From Gigaspora margarita (Eukaryota; Glomeromycota; Glomeromycetes; Diversisporales; Gigasporaceae): DNA of 64,000 nucleotides. The notes under the pieces are model-generated. The model saw only the letters and a program-made list of their open reading frames with translations, was not told where the DNA came from and ran no database searches. The stretch is taken from contig WTPW01000026.1 in assembly GCA_009809945.1 (NCBI GenBank), forward strand, positions 209,830 to 273,829, in the 5' to 3' direction. The first letter of the stretch is position 1. Every line of letters begins with the position of its first letter. This document shows, piece after piece, positions 1-11,460 of the stretch. A program made the position numbers and the translations under genes.

Positions 1-315
1 CGAGCGAAGCGAGACAATGTAAGGCTAGTTTAAGAAAAACGTTAAATGTAAGGTTAGCTTAAAACAAACCCATTATACATATGTTTTATACTATGAATAG
101 TCGATTTGGGTATAACACTAATCTGATTTTTAAACATCAGTTTAGTCAATTTAATAAATTTAAGTTGACTATAAACAATCTCGACTGTGTCATATACCAA
201 TATACCATCTACAAATCTAATGACATTAGTTGGTTAAAATTTGGCGGCGCAGCCGCCACACGATCATGTCTAGTTATTTAAAATATTAGATATCCGCGTT
301 TATCGTTACTATATT
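1..315. other. AT-rich leader with GC-rich words, no gene
   Basis: No coding sequence is supported. The stretch opens with cgagcgaagcgag and holds the palindromic word ggcggcgcagccgcc near 243-257. Such GC-rich islands in AT-rich DNA are common in Rhizophagus-like genomes (recollection, not a search). Confidence 0.4.
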
Positions 316-1690
316 TTGCGCAAAATTCGTAAAATTCTCAAGCCAGGGTCGAATAGATCATTTATCAATTTGGTAGAGCCCATTGCATTGCCTTTTTTAT
401 GTTATTTTATTAAGTCGAAGTGGCCAGAGCTATTATTACCCAAGGTGGAATTCTTTCAATATATTTTACACAGCGTCTTATTATACATTATTGAAATTAT
501 GATCAAAAACTTATCGAATTAAAGATTGTTCATAGGTAGTATTGATAGGATTAGAACTTTGCAAAAAATAATCCCCTGGACCAGTGTTTAAAATAGAAAT
601 TTTAATTTACCGGTACATGCACCTGTTATATAAAAAAATACCGGTTCAAAAAAAAAAAAACCTGCATTAGTAGAAAATGATCATCAGATCATTGGGGGCA
701 CATAGATGCACGCACCGGTTACTTCAAAAAATTCCGGATCATGCACCGTTTGTTGCACCGGCCCAATTTTAAAATACCGGTATATGCAATATAAAAAACG
801 GTAGATCCGGATTTTTATCATGCTATTTTATACACTGCCCTGGACTAGTAATTTACAAATCTCAGTTTATATGTTTTTATTAACGGAAGTTTCTAAACTA
901 TTCAACGCTGAATTGCACTTAAAGGGAAATGATATGGAGCTTTTTCATTTTCTTTCTGGAGGTTCTCATACTATTAATTATGTATCAACTGTTTTAGAAA
1001 AAAATTATGAGGAGATCAAGGTTCTAATTTTGTGCAAGAAAATTGCACCTTTCCCGCCAAAAAAATCTAGTGATACAAATTAATTCATCAGAAGAGTATC
1101 CACCCAAAGATGGACATGAAAATAGTCGTCAGCTTAACGTAATTGCGAGATCAATCTTAATCCGTAAAGGCTTAGTACTTCAATGGAAAAAAGTTGGTTA
1201 CTTTGAAATATGCGAGGATGTGAATGATCTTGTATTGCAAAGAGCGCTTTTAATACTTTTCCCACCAGCACAACCTCATGGATAGAATAAACCTGATGCA
1301 AAAGCTGTTAAGGCGCGACTTATTGATTGATTTCAATTAAATTATAGCATTATTATCGACGTTTTCCACCTTCTTGAAAGTCGATTAGATGAAAATGTAA
1401 AAATTTTAGTAGAGTTTTTAAGGAAATTAAGCAAGAACCACAGATCATTTCTTACGAAGATGTTTAACTGAAACTTTAAATCCCACTAAATTAAAGAAGA
1501 ACTCAAATATAACAAAAATAATGAATTTCTGCAAATATTTGCCAAATACAGCAGCAATACATTCAACGCCTCAACTATTATCACACACCATTTAAACAGA
1601 GAACTCATGGTTCTCCAACAATTTTCTCACATAGTAAATAAGGGTTTTAGATTAACCCTAAATCTTCTTAAAAATTGTGTAATGATAATA
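316..1690 (+). pseudogene. Unrecognised decayed coding sequence interrupted by a hAT-type MITE
   Basis: One plus-strand frame runs from about 316 to a TAA at 520-522 and continues in the same frame to about 573, where a 256-bp MITE is inserted. Directly after the MITE (from 846) the frame resumes without a break, which supports a real ancestral gene. Around 1030-1085 the coding signal moves to another frame (ending Ser-Ser-Glu-Glu-Tyr-Pro-Pro-Lys and onward). It then continues past stops at 1283, about 1334 and about 1467 to roughly 1690. The residues are ordinary globular protein (many Leu, Lys, Glu, with helical stretches such as DENVKILVEFLRKLSKNH). I do not recognise a domain or a trustworthy ATG. 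A nuclear host or mobile-element gene are both possible. Confidence 0.5.
582..837. mobile_element. hAT-type MITE, 256 bp, 8-bp target duplication
   Basis: The ends are cagtgtttaaaatag and ctattttatacactg, a near-perfect terminal inverted repeat. They are flanked on both sides by the identical octamer ccctggac (574-581 and 838-845). An 8-bp duplication with CAG-type ends is the hAT signature. The interior is rich in accggt words (five or six). No coding capacity, so it must have been moved by a transposase encoded elsewhere. Confidence 0.85.
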
Positions 1691-3180
1691 TGTAGCATCA
1701 TCATAGTACATATTTAATAAAGCGCCATAAGCGCACCTTATATATATTAAGGTAAATTCGAAAAAAATACAACTCACTATGTAAATAAATTAAAAATTCA
1801 AAGTGAGGGTTTCAGAATTAATGATTCGACGCCCGATTTCATAATAAATCAGTGATTGATTTATTCCAAAAGAAGTGTCTTTAAAACCTATTTTTTTTTT
1901 TAAAAAAAATATATACTTATTTATTTAATCGCTTACCGGTAGTGTTTATTAAAAGTTAACCGACTAAGCTCGTATAATTTTTGATTCGGAACTTTAAAAC
2001 AAAAAATAGGATTTTTTTAAACCCCTTGTATTTTCGAAATAAGTAATTTTGAAGCCTTCAAAATATAAATTTTACGTTCTTGTTTGTTTTTATAAACTAC
2101 GAAATGGCAAATATCTGGAACGTCGGTTGATGCCACAATTTTTTATTAGACACTTTTAGTAATAAGTGCAAATTATTTTTTATTACAATATGACCAATTA
2201 GATTCTATGTTTTTTCTTAACGCGATAGGTTTTGTTATTATGTTATGATCAATTAGATTATGAAACTTTTTTTAATATCATATAAAATATTAGATTTAAT
2301 GATAGACATAAATATATAAGATTGAATATGAAACTCTTTTGTTAATAAAATAAACAAGCACGGGTTAGAAAAATTTCAAAGAATTTATTTCTTATACAAA
2401 TCAAAATAACGCCTCTGATGAGAAACCCATATTGTTCGTATGTATAAATAATTTGAATGGATCGCATCTCTGTAGCTGGGCATTTATTTTTAAAGAAAAT
2501 AATTCATCGATAAATATTTATATTCATCAAATTTACTTACCTATTTTTATATCTCAAAATTTTACTAGAGTGATCCTGTTGTAATTCTAACAAAAACTGG
2601 CCCTCTCGAAATTTTATACTAATCATGACCCTAAACCTAACTTAAATTTAATCGCAACTAATACTATGATACATATAATGCACAAAGTACATAGAGGCAC
2701 TATTTGTTTATCCAATAAAAAAATTTTAAAATATATTTAAGCAACTATGGGAGATATAGACGTGTTATAAAATACAATAAAAATCGATTTTGGATATCTA
2801 GATACGAAGATATGTCCTTAAGTAAAGACGATCACATAGCAGGAAATTATTATTTTAATGCAGTTACACCCATATATCATACTTCTATTTAAGCACCCAA
2901 TATTGTGCGACGGACTTAAACATAGTACAAAAACCTGGTTATAGTCACAAATCATTTATAATCACTATCACCAAAATAAGTTAATAAATATATCAGTTTA
3001 ATTAATAAATAAACCTCTTTACTATCACTAATTTTTAAATAATGCAAGCAATTAATCTAATTGGTTACAAAAGTTCTATGGTGCCTGATGCAAAAATATA
3101 CCATATGAGTCCGAAAATAGGCTACTTCCTAAAATAAGCTATCCCTTTTGGTAAAAAACTCAAAAATGTCTTTGACCAAA
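1691..3180. other. AT-rich DNA without recognisable genes
   Basis: No ORF, RNA gene or clear TIR element is visible. A small dyad (gcgccataagcgcacc) lies near 1720. Homopolymer T and A runs cluster around 1890-1915 and 1999-2020. Confidence 0.4.
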
Positions 3181-3250
3181 ATAAGCTGCCCATGATCAAT
3201 AATGTCGCTACATAGTAAAGTTCATATTTTACTAAGTATACATTATTGGG
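3181..3250. repeat. Fragment of the CTACATAGTAAA fold-back family
   Basis: The block around 3200-3245 (gtcgctacatagtaaag followed by ttttactaagta) matches the terminal block of the complete fold-back copies at 53126-53478 and 53919-54275. The opposite half is missing, so this is a one-sided remnant. Confidence 0.5.
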
Positions 3251-3280
3251 CAAAAATTTTTGAATATTGGTAAATTTGTT

Positions 3281-3341
3281 CAACTGGGCAAATGAACATG
3301 TGCTGCTTCATAGCATGTGTCTGCCAACATTTGCCCAGTTG
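3281..3341. repeat. Perfect 14-bp hairpin
   Basis: Arms caactgggcaaatg (3281-3294) and catttgcccagttg (3328-3341) are exact inverse complements around a 33-nt loop that holds further self-complementary words (catgtgctg, catagcatg). Function unknown. Confidence 0.8.
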
Positions 3342-3389
3342 AGCTACACAGGTCGAATGAAGTCATATTGGGAACTGCACAACTGGATA

Positions 3390-3430
3390 AAAATCAGAGA
3401 CATATCGGGTTTTGATTTGTCTCTGATTTT
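3390..3430. repeat. Perfect 13-bp hairpin with T-rich exit
   Basis: Arms aaaatcagagaca (3390-3402) and tgtctctgatttt (3418-3430) pair fully across a 15-nt loop. The shape resembles an intrinsic terminator, but in a eukaryotic repeat-rich setting a transposon remnant is more likely. Confidence 0.7.
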
Positions 3431-3574
3431 TTATTTTAAATTCATTGCCCTATCAGGTAACCGATATAACTATAGAAGTTATATTAAAATATACCAACAT
3501 GCTTTAATAATATCGGGTTAAAATTGGTAACTATATAGGTGATCCTATAAAGCATACAATAATACTGTATGTTA

Positions 3575-3830
3575 CTGGAATTTTACTGATAAATTAAGCA
3601 TAAACTGGTAAAATTTACAATAGCGATCATTAAGCCTATATGTCTCTGGAAGTTTACTGATAAATTAAGCATAAACTGGCAAAATTTACAATAATGATTG
3701 TTAAGCCTATATGCCTCTGGAATTTTACTGATAAATTAAGCATAAACTGGTAAAATTTACAATAGCAATCAGCAAGCCTATATGTCTCTTGAATGTTGCT
3801 GATAAATAAATAGATTATAATACATGCTGA
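3575..3830. repeat. 71-bp tandem repeat, 3 units plus a decayed fourth
   Basis: The unit begins ctggaattttactgataaat and restarts at 3575, 3646 and 3717, then in decayed form at 3788, giving an exact 71-bp period. Units differ at only a few positions, so the amplification is fairly recent. Confidence 0.9.
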
Positions 3831-3915
3831 TAAAAGTGATCAACAACAATATGCATCTTTATTATTTATTATTCTGATAATATATAAATAGTCTATATTT
3901 TTATTAATATATATA

Positions 3916-4697
3916 CAGTCTAACCTCGATATAATCACCTCTTTGGGAAACAGAAATTAGGTGATTATAACAAGAGGTGACTATAAATAATAAACTCTAT
4001 ATAGTCACTTTAATAATAAATAGCAAAATAATGTGATTATAAAAAATTTTTTAAACGATCGCAAATTGTTGCTACATATAAATCTTTATTTTTTAGAAGC
4101 AAATCGATTACTGCGCATTAATAAAAGTTGGTCTACGTAATAATTTACATATATAGTAAAATTTTTATAAGTTTTGAAGTAAATTTTATTAGTTGATTTT
4201 ATATTATACTTTATACGAAAAAAAATTAAAAAATTTTTATTTTTTTTTGTATTACGTAAAATGTAAAATCAACATAATAAAAATTACTTCAAAAATTATA
4301 AAAATTTTACTATTTATGTATTTTATTATGTAGAAATCTTTTATTAATGCGCAGTAATCGATTTACTTATAAATAAATAAAGGTTTATATGTAGCAACGA
4401 TTTGTGATCGATTAGATTTTTATTTTATTAACTAATTTTTGAAAAAATTATATATACATTTTTAAATTTTTGATTCTTATTATTAATATTTTAACTATAT
4501 TATATTTTTTTGTGACTTTATCAAGGTAAATGTAATATAATTTTATAACTTTTGTTTTTAAAAATAGTGTGATAGTGATTATAAAGTAATTGTGACTATA
4601 TAGAGAGCAAAATAATATAAATTTATTTGATAAATAAAAAAGGTGATTATAATGAGGTTGTGACTATATCGAGGGTGACGATAAAAAGGTCAGACTG
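3916..4697. mobile_element. Pogo-like non-autonomous element, 782 bp
   Basis: The element starts cagtctaacctcgatataat and ends with an inverse-complementary block finishing gactg, with TA on both sides (3914-3915 and 4698-4699). CAGT-type ends carrying a 'cctcgatata' core and a TA target are typical of pogo/Tigger and Tc1-mariner relatives. Short direct and inverted copies of the gtgactata word lie just inside each end. No transposase is encoded. Confidence 0.8.
4056..4410. repeat. Fold-back element (355 bp) inside the pogo-like element
   Basis: The outer words gatcgcaaattgttgctacat and atgtagcaacgatttgtgatc are inverse complements, and complementarity continues inward to an A/T-rich centre near 4210-4245. 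The same terminal word occurs at 53126-53478. It is therefore a nested copy of a dispersed fold-back family. Confidence 0.7.
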
Positions 4698-4709
4698 TAT
4701 ATATATATA

Positions 4710-6619
4710 CAGTCTTCCTCCCATATAATCACCCAGTTTGTCTAGCACTTTTTGGTGATTATATTGAGGGGTGATTGAATAGAATTACTTCTATATAATC
4801 ACATAATATACAATAATACATATAATGTGATTTTAAAAAGGTAAATAATAAAGTTACTATTAGATCAGACTCAAATTCAATAATGAGTCAGTCTAGATCC
4901 AGTCCAAAGTCTGCAGACTAGTTTGAGTCTAAATATGTTTATATGTATTTTTGGTGCTGAAAAAGTTTACTTAGTGCATAAAGTTAGAATTAATTAGTAA
5001 AATTTTGTGAATTATAAGATTTTATAGAATTTTATTAATAAAATTCTACAAAATCTTATAATTCCCAAAATTTTTTAATTAATTCTAACTTCTTGCACTA
5101 AGTAAACTTTTTCAACACCTAAAAATACATTAAATCGGCAAAGTTGTTTTTTATTTTACTTGAAATTTGGAGGAAAGATGCATAATTTTGATTTTTGATC
5201 AAAAATGTCAAATTTAAGCATCTTTCCTCCAAATTTTAAGTAAAATAAAAACAACTCTGCCGATTTAATGTATTTTTAGGCGCTAAACAAGTTTACTTAA
5301 TGCATATATTTATAATTAATTAATAAAATTTTGGCAAACATGAAGATTTTGTAGAATTTTATTAATAAAATTCAACAAAACCTTCATGATTACAAAACTT
5401 TATTAATTAATTCTAACTTTATGCATTAAATAAACTTGTTCAGAACCTAAAAATATATTAAATCGGCATTGTTGTTTTTATTTTACTTGAAATTTGGAGG
5501 AAAGATGCATACTTTTGGATATTTGATCAAAAAAGTCAAATTTTAGCATCTTTCCTCCAAATTTCAAGTAAAATAAAAACAACTCTGCCGATTTAATGTA
5601 TTTTTAGATGCTGAACAAGTTTACTTAGTGCATAAAGTTAGAATTGNTTAGTAAAATTTTGNGAATCATAAGATTTTANAGAATTTTATTAATAAAATTN
5701 NACAAAANCTTNNNNNTTACAAAACTTTATTAATTAATTCTAACTTTATGCATTAAATAAACTTGTTCAGAACCTAAAAATATATTAAATCGGCATTGTT
5801 GTTTTTATTTTACTTGAAATTTGGAGGAAAGATGCATACTTTTGGATATTTGATCAAAAAAGCCAAATTTTAGCATATTTCCTCTAAATTTCAAGTAAAA
5901 TAAAAAATGACCTGTCAATTTAATGTATTTTTACGTGCTGAACAAGTTTACTTAGTGCATAAAGTTAGAATTGTTTAGTAAAATTTTGGGAATCATAAGA
6001 TTTTAAAGAATTTTATTAATAAAATTCTACAAAATCTTCATGATTGCCAAAATTTTATTAATTAATTCTAACTTTATGCACTAAATAAACTTGTTCAGCA
6101 CCTAAAAATACATTAAATCGGCAGAGTTTTTTTTATTTTACTTAAAATTTGGAGAAAAAAATGCTTAAATTTGACATTTTTGATCAAAAATCAAAATTAT
6201 GCATCTTTCCTCCAAATTTCAAGTAAAATAAAAAACAACTTTGCCGATTTAATGTATTTTTAGGTGCTGAACAAGTTTACTTAGTGCAAGAAGTTAGAAT
6301 TAATTAGTAAAATTTTGGGAATTATAAGATTTTGTAGAATTTTATTAATAAAATTTTATAAAATTAATTAAAAAAATTATTATTTGTGGTTAACCAATCA
6401 CAATTATGCATTTACGGCCAATTAAAAAATTGAGATTATAGAGAAGTATTTTTTTTTAATAAATTAGCTTAATAAATGTTTAAAAAAATGTGATAGTGAT
6501 TATACTATTGATGTGATTATATAAAGGTATTTTTAATATGAAAAAAATGACCGTACAAAATTATGTGATTATATAGAGTTTGTGATTATATAGGAGGTGA
6601 TTGTATGGGAGGAAGACTG
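4710..6619. mobile_element. Pogo-like TIR element, 1910 bp, carrying a palindromic satellite
   Basis: The left end cagtcttcctcccatataat is matched in inverse complement by the right end (…tatgggaggaagactg), with TA at 4708-4709 and 6620-6621. Subterminal copies of gtgattatat recur near both ends. Most of the interior is the tandem palindromic array listed separately, which is why this copy is more than twice as long as its neighbour. It lies only 12 bp from the element at 3916-4697, so the two CAGTC ends face each other across a (TA)n tract. Confidence 0.8.
4940..6370. repeat. Tandem array of alternating palindromes, 327-328-bp unit
   Basis: The marker taaatcggca recurs at 5131, 5459, 5786 and 6114, giving periods of 328, 327 and 328 bp. 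Each unit holds two palindromes. Palindrome A has arms near aagtttacttagtgcataaa and is centred on ttttattaataaaat. Palindrome B has arms near tggaggaaagatgcat and is centred on a tttgatcaaa core. The array starts and ends inside partial units. Ambiguous bases at 5647-5715 suggest that assembly struggled here. Confidence 0.9.
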
Positions 6620-7797
6620 TATACTGTATGCTGGTTTAAAAAATAATACATTAAATATGAAATTTTCTATTTATGGGAATAACCGACATATATTCTTTTG
6701 GAGTTTTTTTCCCAACATTAACGGTACCAGAAATAAATTGATCTAAAATATTATATACAGGGATTATGCAATCCTGACTTAAGTTATAGAAATTGCTATT
6801 CCATAACTCAATATTACAAATATTATCTATTGACAATAGAATCTTTTGTTGGAGCTTTCAGCTGCGGTGTACCACTATACAAATGCCAAAACATGTTTTT
6901 TTGGGCCTTTAGATAGCTGTATTACATGTTCAAAATAGTATTGAACTAGGCTGGGAAATATGTCTGTAGAATCATCAACCAATATGAATTTAGCGAGTAT
7001 TTTGGCTGATTTTTGGTGCCTTTTAGAAAAAGTTGACCCAAAAATTTTGTCTCTAATCTTTACTCTTCCATATATTGTAACATTTGGCAATACTGGTATA
7101 TGATCTGGGTTATTATGAATTTCAGCCAATAATGCAAAATTATAATAATATACATTATTATAATAGCTTGTTAATAAAGAATGTAGCTCTTCTAGAAGAC
7201 TTCTTTTTCTCATCAGTTCTAGTAATTCTTCTGGAAAGGATTCTGAACCAGTACCATAATTTTCTTCAATATTTACAAACATTGAAAGAAATTCCCAGAG
7301 GTTATTTCTACTATATATTGCAAGACAGCTGATCATTGTTTTTTGTTCAATAAACTGTAAACAAGTTTTCAAATGACCGTCAGCATTTGTTGAAATCCCA
7401 TCCGGTAATGCATAAGATTGTATAGTTTTAAGTAATTCAGATTCAATTCTTCTATTACTACTATGAATCAATCCTACAAATTAATATAAATTCTATATGA
7501 GCTACTGGCATTTTAATATAACTATTAATTGATATATATAAAACCAGGTCCAAACTCTACATAAAATATTTAATAAATATAAAACACACCTAATAAACTA
7601 TTCATTCTTTCAAAACTGAAACACCAAAAAGCATATATAGGCCCATAGTCCATAACGCATTCACATATATGTAAACATAAGTATAAATTAGGCATTATTT
7701 TTTTAGATCAATAGCTTGTTTCAATATGCTTCACCATATTGAGTAAATACTGATGTGCTTCCTCTAACCTGTCTTTAGATAAAATCCAGCATATCTA

Positions 7798-8452
7798 TCC
7801 CTTAATTTGTTATGCAGGCAAATTTGCCTGCATAAATTTTAAATTTTTAAATTTTTTAAATAAAATATTAAATATTCATTTTAGCTATATACTTTCTAAG
7901 TAAAAAATATAATATTAGTTCTGTATTATCAACTTTATTATAAAAATTGTTTAAAATTATTAAAAAACTTTGGTGTAATAAAAGTTTAAAGTTTTGTTTT
8001 GGAACTTTTACTATAGTATTTTTTTTTAAGTTTTCTCAAATTTTATATGTTTCCGTCTATAAAAAAAATTTTTACTTCTAATATAAGTCTTAATTTTTAC
8101 AAGTAAATCACTTAAAGTGCAATAATAAAAGTTGTAATCCTTAATATAAGCTACAATATTGTATTAGGAACTATATTTTTAAAGCCAATATTTAAAGAAT
8201 TTGCCAAGATATTGTAAATTATTTTTTTGATTAAAAAATTTTTTTAAAATTTAATATTTTTAGCTTATAAGCAACATAAACTTTTTATCTTATAATATAA
8301 AATTAAATAATTCAAAAATATAATCCTTATGTTCAAATATTATCATACCAAATTTTATTTAAATATTTTAAATAAATAAAAAAGTAGATCAGAGATATAT
8401 TTATAGTAATTATGCAGACAAATTTGCCTGCAAACCTTTACAAACTAAGGGA
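7798..8452. mobile_element. TA-flanked MITE, TCCCTTAA family, copy 1 (655 bp)
   Basis: It starts tcccttaatttgttatgcag and ends caaactaaggga, with TA at 7796-7797 and 8453-8454. Just inside each end is the self-complementary word caggcaaatttgcctg or a close variant. Copies of the same length class occur at 29459-30107 and 40083-40728. It splits the Tnp2 pseudogene between the FVWAC block and the FWCFSFER block. Confidence 0.85.
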
Positions 8453-9956
8453 TAGGTTCTATTATAATTCAAAGAAAAAAAATTTTAACAATGATAATGA
8501 TTAGTATATTTATCAAATTTTCTTTTGTTGAATTACGATAACACCAATAGGATTACCAAAATTGAGCATGCCCAAACAAAATATGATAAAATTTTCCTAT
8601 TAGTTTCTTGTAATAAATCCTATATTATGGAAGTTGCGTACACTAGTACAAAGGTCTTCCATTGATTGGCTATAAAACCTAAGAATCCATTCTCTATTGC
8701 AATTTTGTAAGGTATCTAGCCAATGTCTGAAGGAACTTGAATTTTTTTAGCCTGTTTGTCCATTAATTCTAGTTCTCGGGATGTCAATACGCTTTATCAA
8801 TTCATAATTTCATAATTCATTTAGCTATGCCTAAAAATAGGCAATGCATTGGATCTATTACAGTAAACTGGACAGAATTAAAATAGGGAAGCCTATACAT
8901 TTCTGACCACTGGACTGAAGTTTCTGATATATGCTTTCTTCTTGCATCTTCGGTATTACAGTCTTTTCACACAATGGCATCTTGGTGAATTTCATCAATA
9001 TCCCTTTCAACAAACCAATTAGTCATATCATTGAATCCACCAAAATTTGGTTGATTCCTTTCATCAAAATTTGCTCTCTTTAAGCACCTATGCCAAGCTA
9101 TCTGAGCCAAAATAAAACCGCACAATTTTCTTGCAGCTGGTATATTACTAGAACAGCATATTATTGCTGCTCTAATGAATTTGCCAGTAGAGTTTTCGAA
9201 AGTGCTTAATAGGTTAACTCCATCAAATATGTCAATCAACTGATTGACAAGAGGTGCCAAAAAATGGTTTATTTGATGTAATTTAGATTCTTTTGGCCCA
9301 GGAATTAATGCTAACATTAGAATATTCGATAGCTTGAATCGCTCATCATGTGAAAGATTGCAAATTACACCATATATGGCTCTGATACTAAAAAAAAATC
9401 AATTTATAATTTAAGGAGACAATAGGCTAATAGAAATTTATACCAAACCTATATTGGGAATTGTCAAAAGGTTGGAACCAATCTATGTTTAGTATTATCT
9501 CTAAATAGCAATCTGATACTTCAGCCTGGAAAAATAGCAAATCTTCATTAGGATCCTAAAAGGTTTTTCAAATTCTTTTATCATAAATATTGGTTATTAA
9601 ATTAGGATTGACCAATCTTCCAACCCATTTTTTGCAAGAGTCCAAATTCTTCCTTATTATATAACAATTTTATTTGGTTTGCCAAAGATATAGTAGGGAA
9701 AATCAGCGCCGGTTTATGAATAATCCCTATAAAATTTACAATAAAATTAGATAAAATGACATTTTTTTAACAAAAATTAATTTTTTTATAGTGAATACCT
9801 TTTGATATCAGTATCTTTTTAGTGATGGGTGAATTGCAAGGACATCTTTTATTTGCCATTAGGTGATTTGGAAAGTCTTGGAAAGTGCAATAGCTAATTT
9901 TTGGTGCCATATTAGATTTTTCAGTTGACATATCGGCAATATTGTATAGCTTACAA

Positions 9957-10269
9957 GGGTTTGGGTCAAAATCCCAACAAACAAAATCCCAACAGGCCAT
10001 AATCCTGAAAAAAAAATTCCAACAATCAAAAATTCTAACAATCTAAAAAAGCTTTTCTTGAGCAACTTTACTATAAAATCAACTAAACTCAAACCCTAAC
10101 CCAGATGCTCACCCTAACCTAATCTAGGCACTCATCTAACCCTAACTTAACTTAAATAAATTTAATAATTTTTTTGTTGTCAGGATTGTTAGGAATTTTA
10201 ATGTATTAATTTTTTTGTTGGGGTTATGACCTGTTGGGATTCTGTTTGTCAGGATTTTGATCAGTACCC
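9957..10269. mobile_element. Mutator-type MITE, 313 bp, perfect 9-bp target duplication
   Basis: The ends gggtttgggtcaaaatcc and (inverse complement) gggtactgatcaaaatcc form the TIR. Both sides carry agcttacaa (9948-9956 and 10270-10278). A 9-bp duplication and long TIR point to the Mutator superfamily. The interior is rich in ccctaac words. Removing the element plus one duplication puts the Tnp2 Cys-Lys-Leu codons directly in frame with Tyr-Asn-Ile, so the borders are exact. Confidence 0.9.
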
Positions 10270-10988
10270 AGCTTACAAAATTTCTCATATGTTGCATACT
10301 TGACTATGTGAGTACAGACTCCAAGTACTTCATGTGCCTTAGCTAAACTAGTTGGGAAAGAAGCATATGTAACAGCGTCTTGAAGAAGCAAAAGATACCA
10401 GAGGAATTTTATTAAAGTATTTGTTGATATATCAGATATTTGGAACCTCCTTGAAATTTGAGAACCCATAAAATTATCTACATAAAACCAATAGAGAAGT
10501 CTATAGGTTGATTATTAGACATGTCAATGTCTTTATATGTATTATCATTATCCGGTATATCAAAGTTAATTTTTTGTTCGTCATAATGATCTTTAACCAG
10601 ATCATCATCATCTTCATATGAAAACATGTTTTCAATTAATTGCATAGGTATTTGGGCTCTTCTTTTTCCAATACCAATTGGTTTCTTGTTTTTTTTTGAA
10701 TTGGCTTTTTGTAATGAAACTGTAACTTGCTTTATAAGAAGAAATCTCAGAATTATTATCAGAGCTGCCAGTTTCAACATGTATTTGCTCTTCTGGAATT
10801 TCTATTTCCGTGAATTCCATTTCTGAAAGATCTGCTACAGCAGATTTACTTGTTGAAAGCTTAGCAATTCTTCTCTCTACAATATCAGTTTTAGTCATAT
10901 GGGCTTGTTTAGTTCTTGGATCAACTATGTTATCTTTACAAATATTGCAATAGCAAGATTCGGGATGACGATTTCTAGGTTTTGACAT

Positions 10989-11460
10989 TTTAGTAATTCG
11001 AATTTATACTACTAAAATTATAAAAGCAATTCATTTTTTTGAAAATTCACTCTTTGTTTACATCGTTGGTATTTAAATATCATATAGATATGCCGATAGA
11101 TCTTTATATTTTTATAACGATTATTTAAACTTTTTTTTGTTTTGACATTGATTCGAATTAAAACTGTTTTTTGAAAATTAACTCTTTGTTTATATCATCA
11201 GTCTTTAATTCTCGCTAATAGATCATTTTTATATTTTTATATCAATCATTTTAAGCTTTTTTTGTTTTAACATTTTAGTGATTCAAATCTATACTACTAA
11301 AGTTATAAAAGCAATTTATTTTTTTTTGAAATTACACTTTTTGTTTATATTATCGGAGACATACCAGATCTCAATCATTTAAACATTTTTTTGTTCAACA
11401 TTTTAGTGATTCAAATCTATACTACTAAAGTTATAAACTAAATAATGAAAACATTATTAC
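10989..11460. repeat. Degenerate direct repeats upstream of the transposase
   Basis: The phrase attttagtgattcaaatcta followed by tactactaaa occurs in similar form beginning near 10989, 11142, 11270 and 11397, spaced about 130-150 bp. Each is followed by a ctctttgtttata-like stretch. Repeats in this place fit the subterminal repeats that Tnp2/CACTA transposases bind, which is inference. Confidence 0.65.

Larger units (their letters stand above)
6651..10988 (-). pseudogene. Tnp2-family DNA transposase pseudogene with introns and two MITE insertions
   Basis: Read from 10988 leftwards, the N-terminus has a C-x-C-x2-C motif followed by an RT…H pattern, typical of fungal Tnp2 (CACTA-related) transposases. 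Then come the FP-S-L…LG block (10.3 kb), KLYN…C-F-DFPNH (9.8-9.95 kb), DWFQPF (about 9.46 kb), NLSHDERF and IPGPKE-K-H-NHFL (9.3 kb). Next are IDPMHCLFLGIAK (8.85 kb), FVWAC, PN-YLCLHICE…FWCFSFERMN (7.6-7.7 kb) and the C-terminal YGRVKI…FGSTFSKRHQKSA. The end is IIPVYNIL…PINRKF. Likely introns with GT-AG ends: 9727-9798, 9388-9448 and 7474-7589. Defects: frameshifts near 10740 and 10480, TGA codons at 8784, 8802 and 8817 where the family has Trp, and insertions at 9957-10269 and 7798-8452. The family's role is cut-and-paste transposition in the nucleus. This copy cannot make a full protein. Confidence 0.9.

Noticed and set aside
3281..3430. Two perfect hairpins as intrinsic transcription terminators
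   Set aside because: The setting is eukaryotic and no gene ends here. Transposon remnants explain them equally well.
3575..3830. CRISPR array
   Set aside because: The 71-bp units are contiguous without unique spacers, and no cas genes are present.
10080..10150. ccctaac-rich stretch as a telomere or chromosome-end fragment
   Set aside because: It is irregular and wholly inside a MITE with an exact 9-bp duplication, so it arrived with the element.
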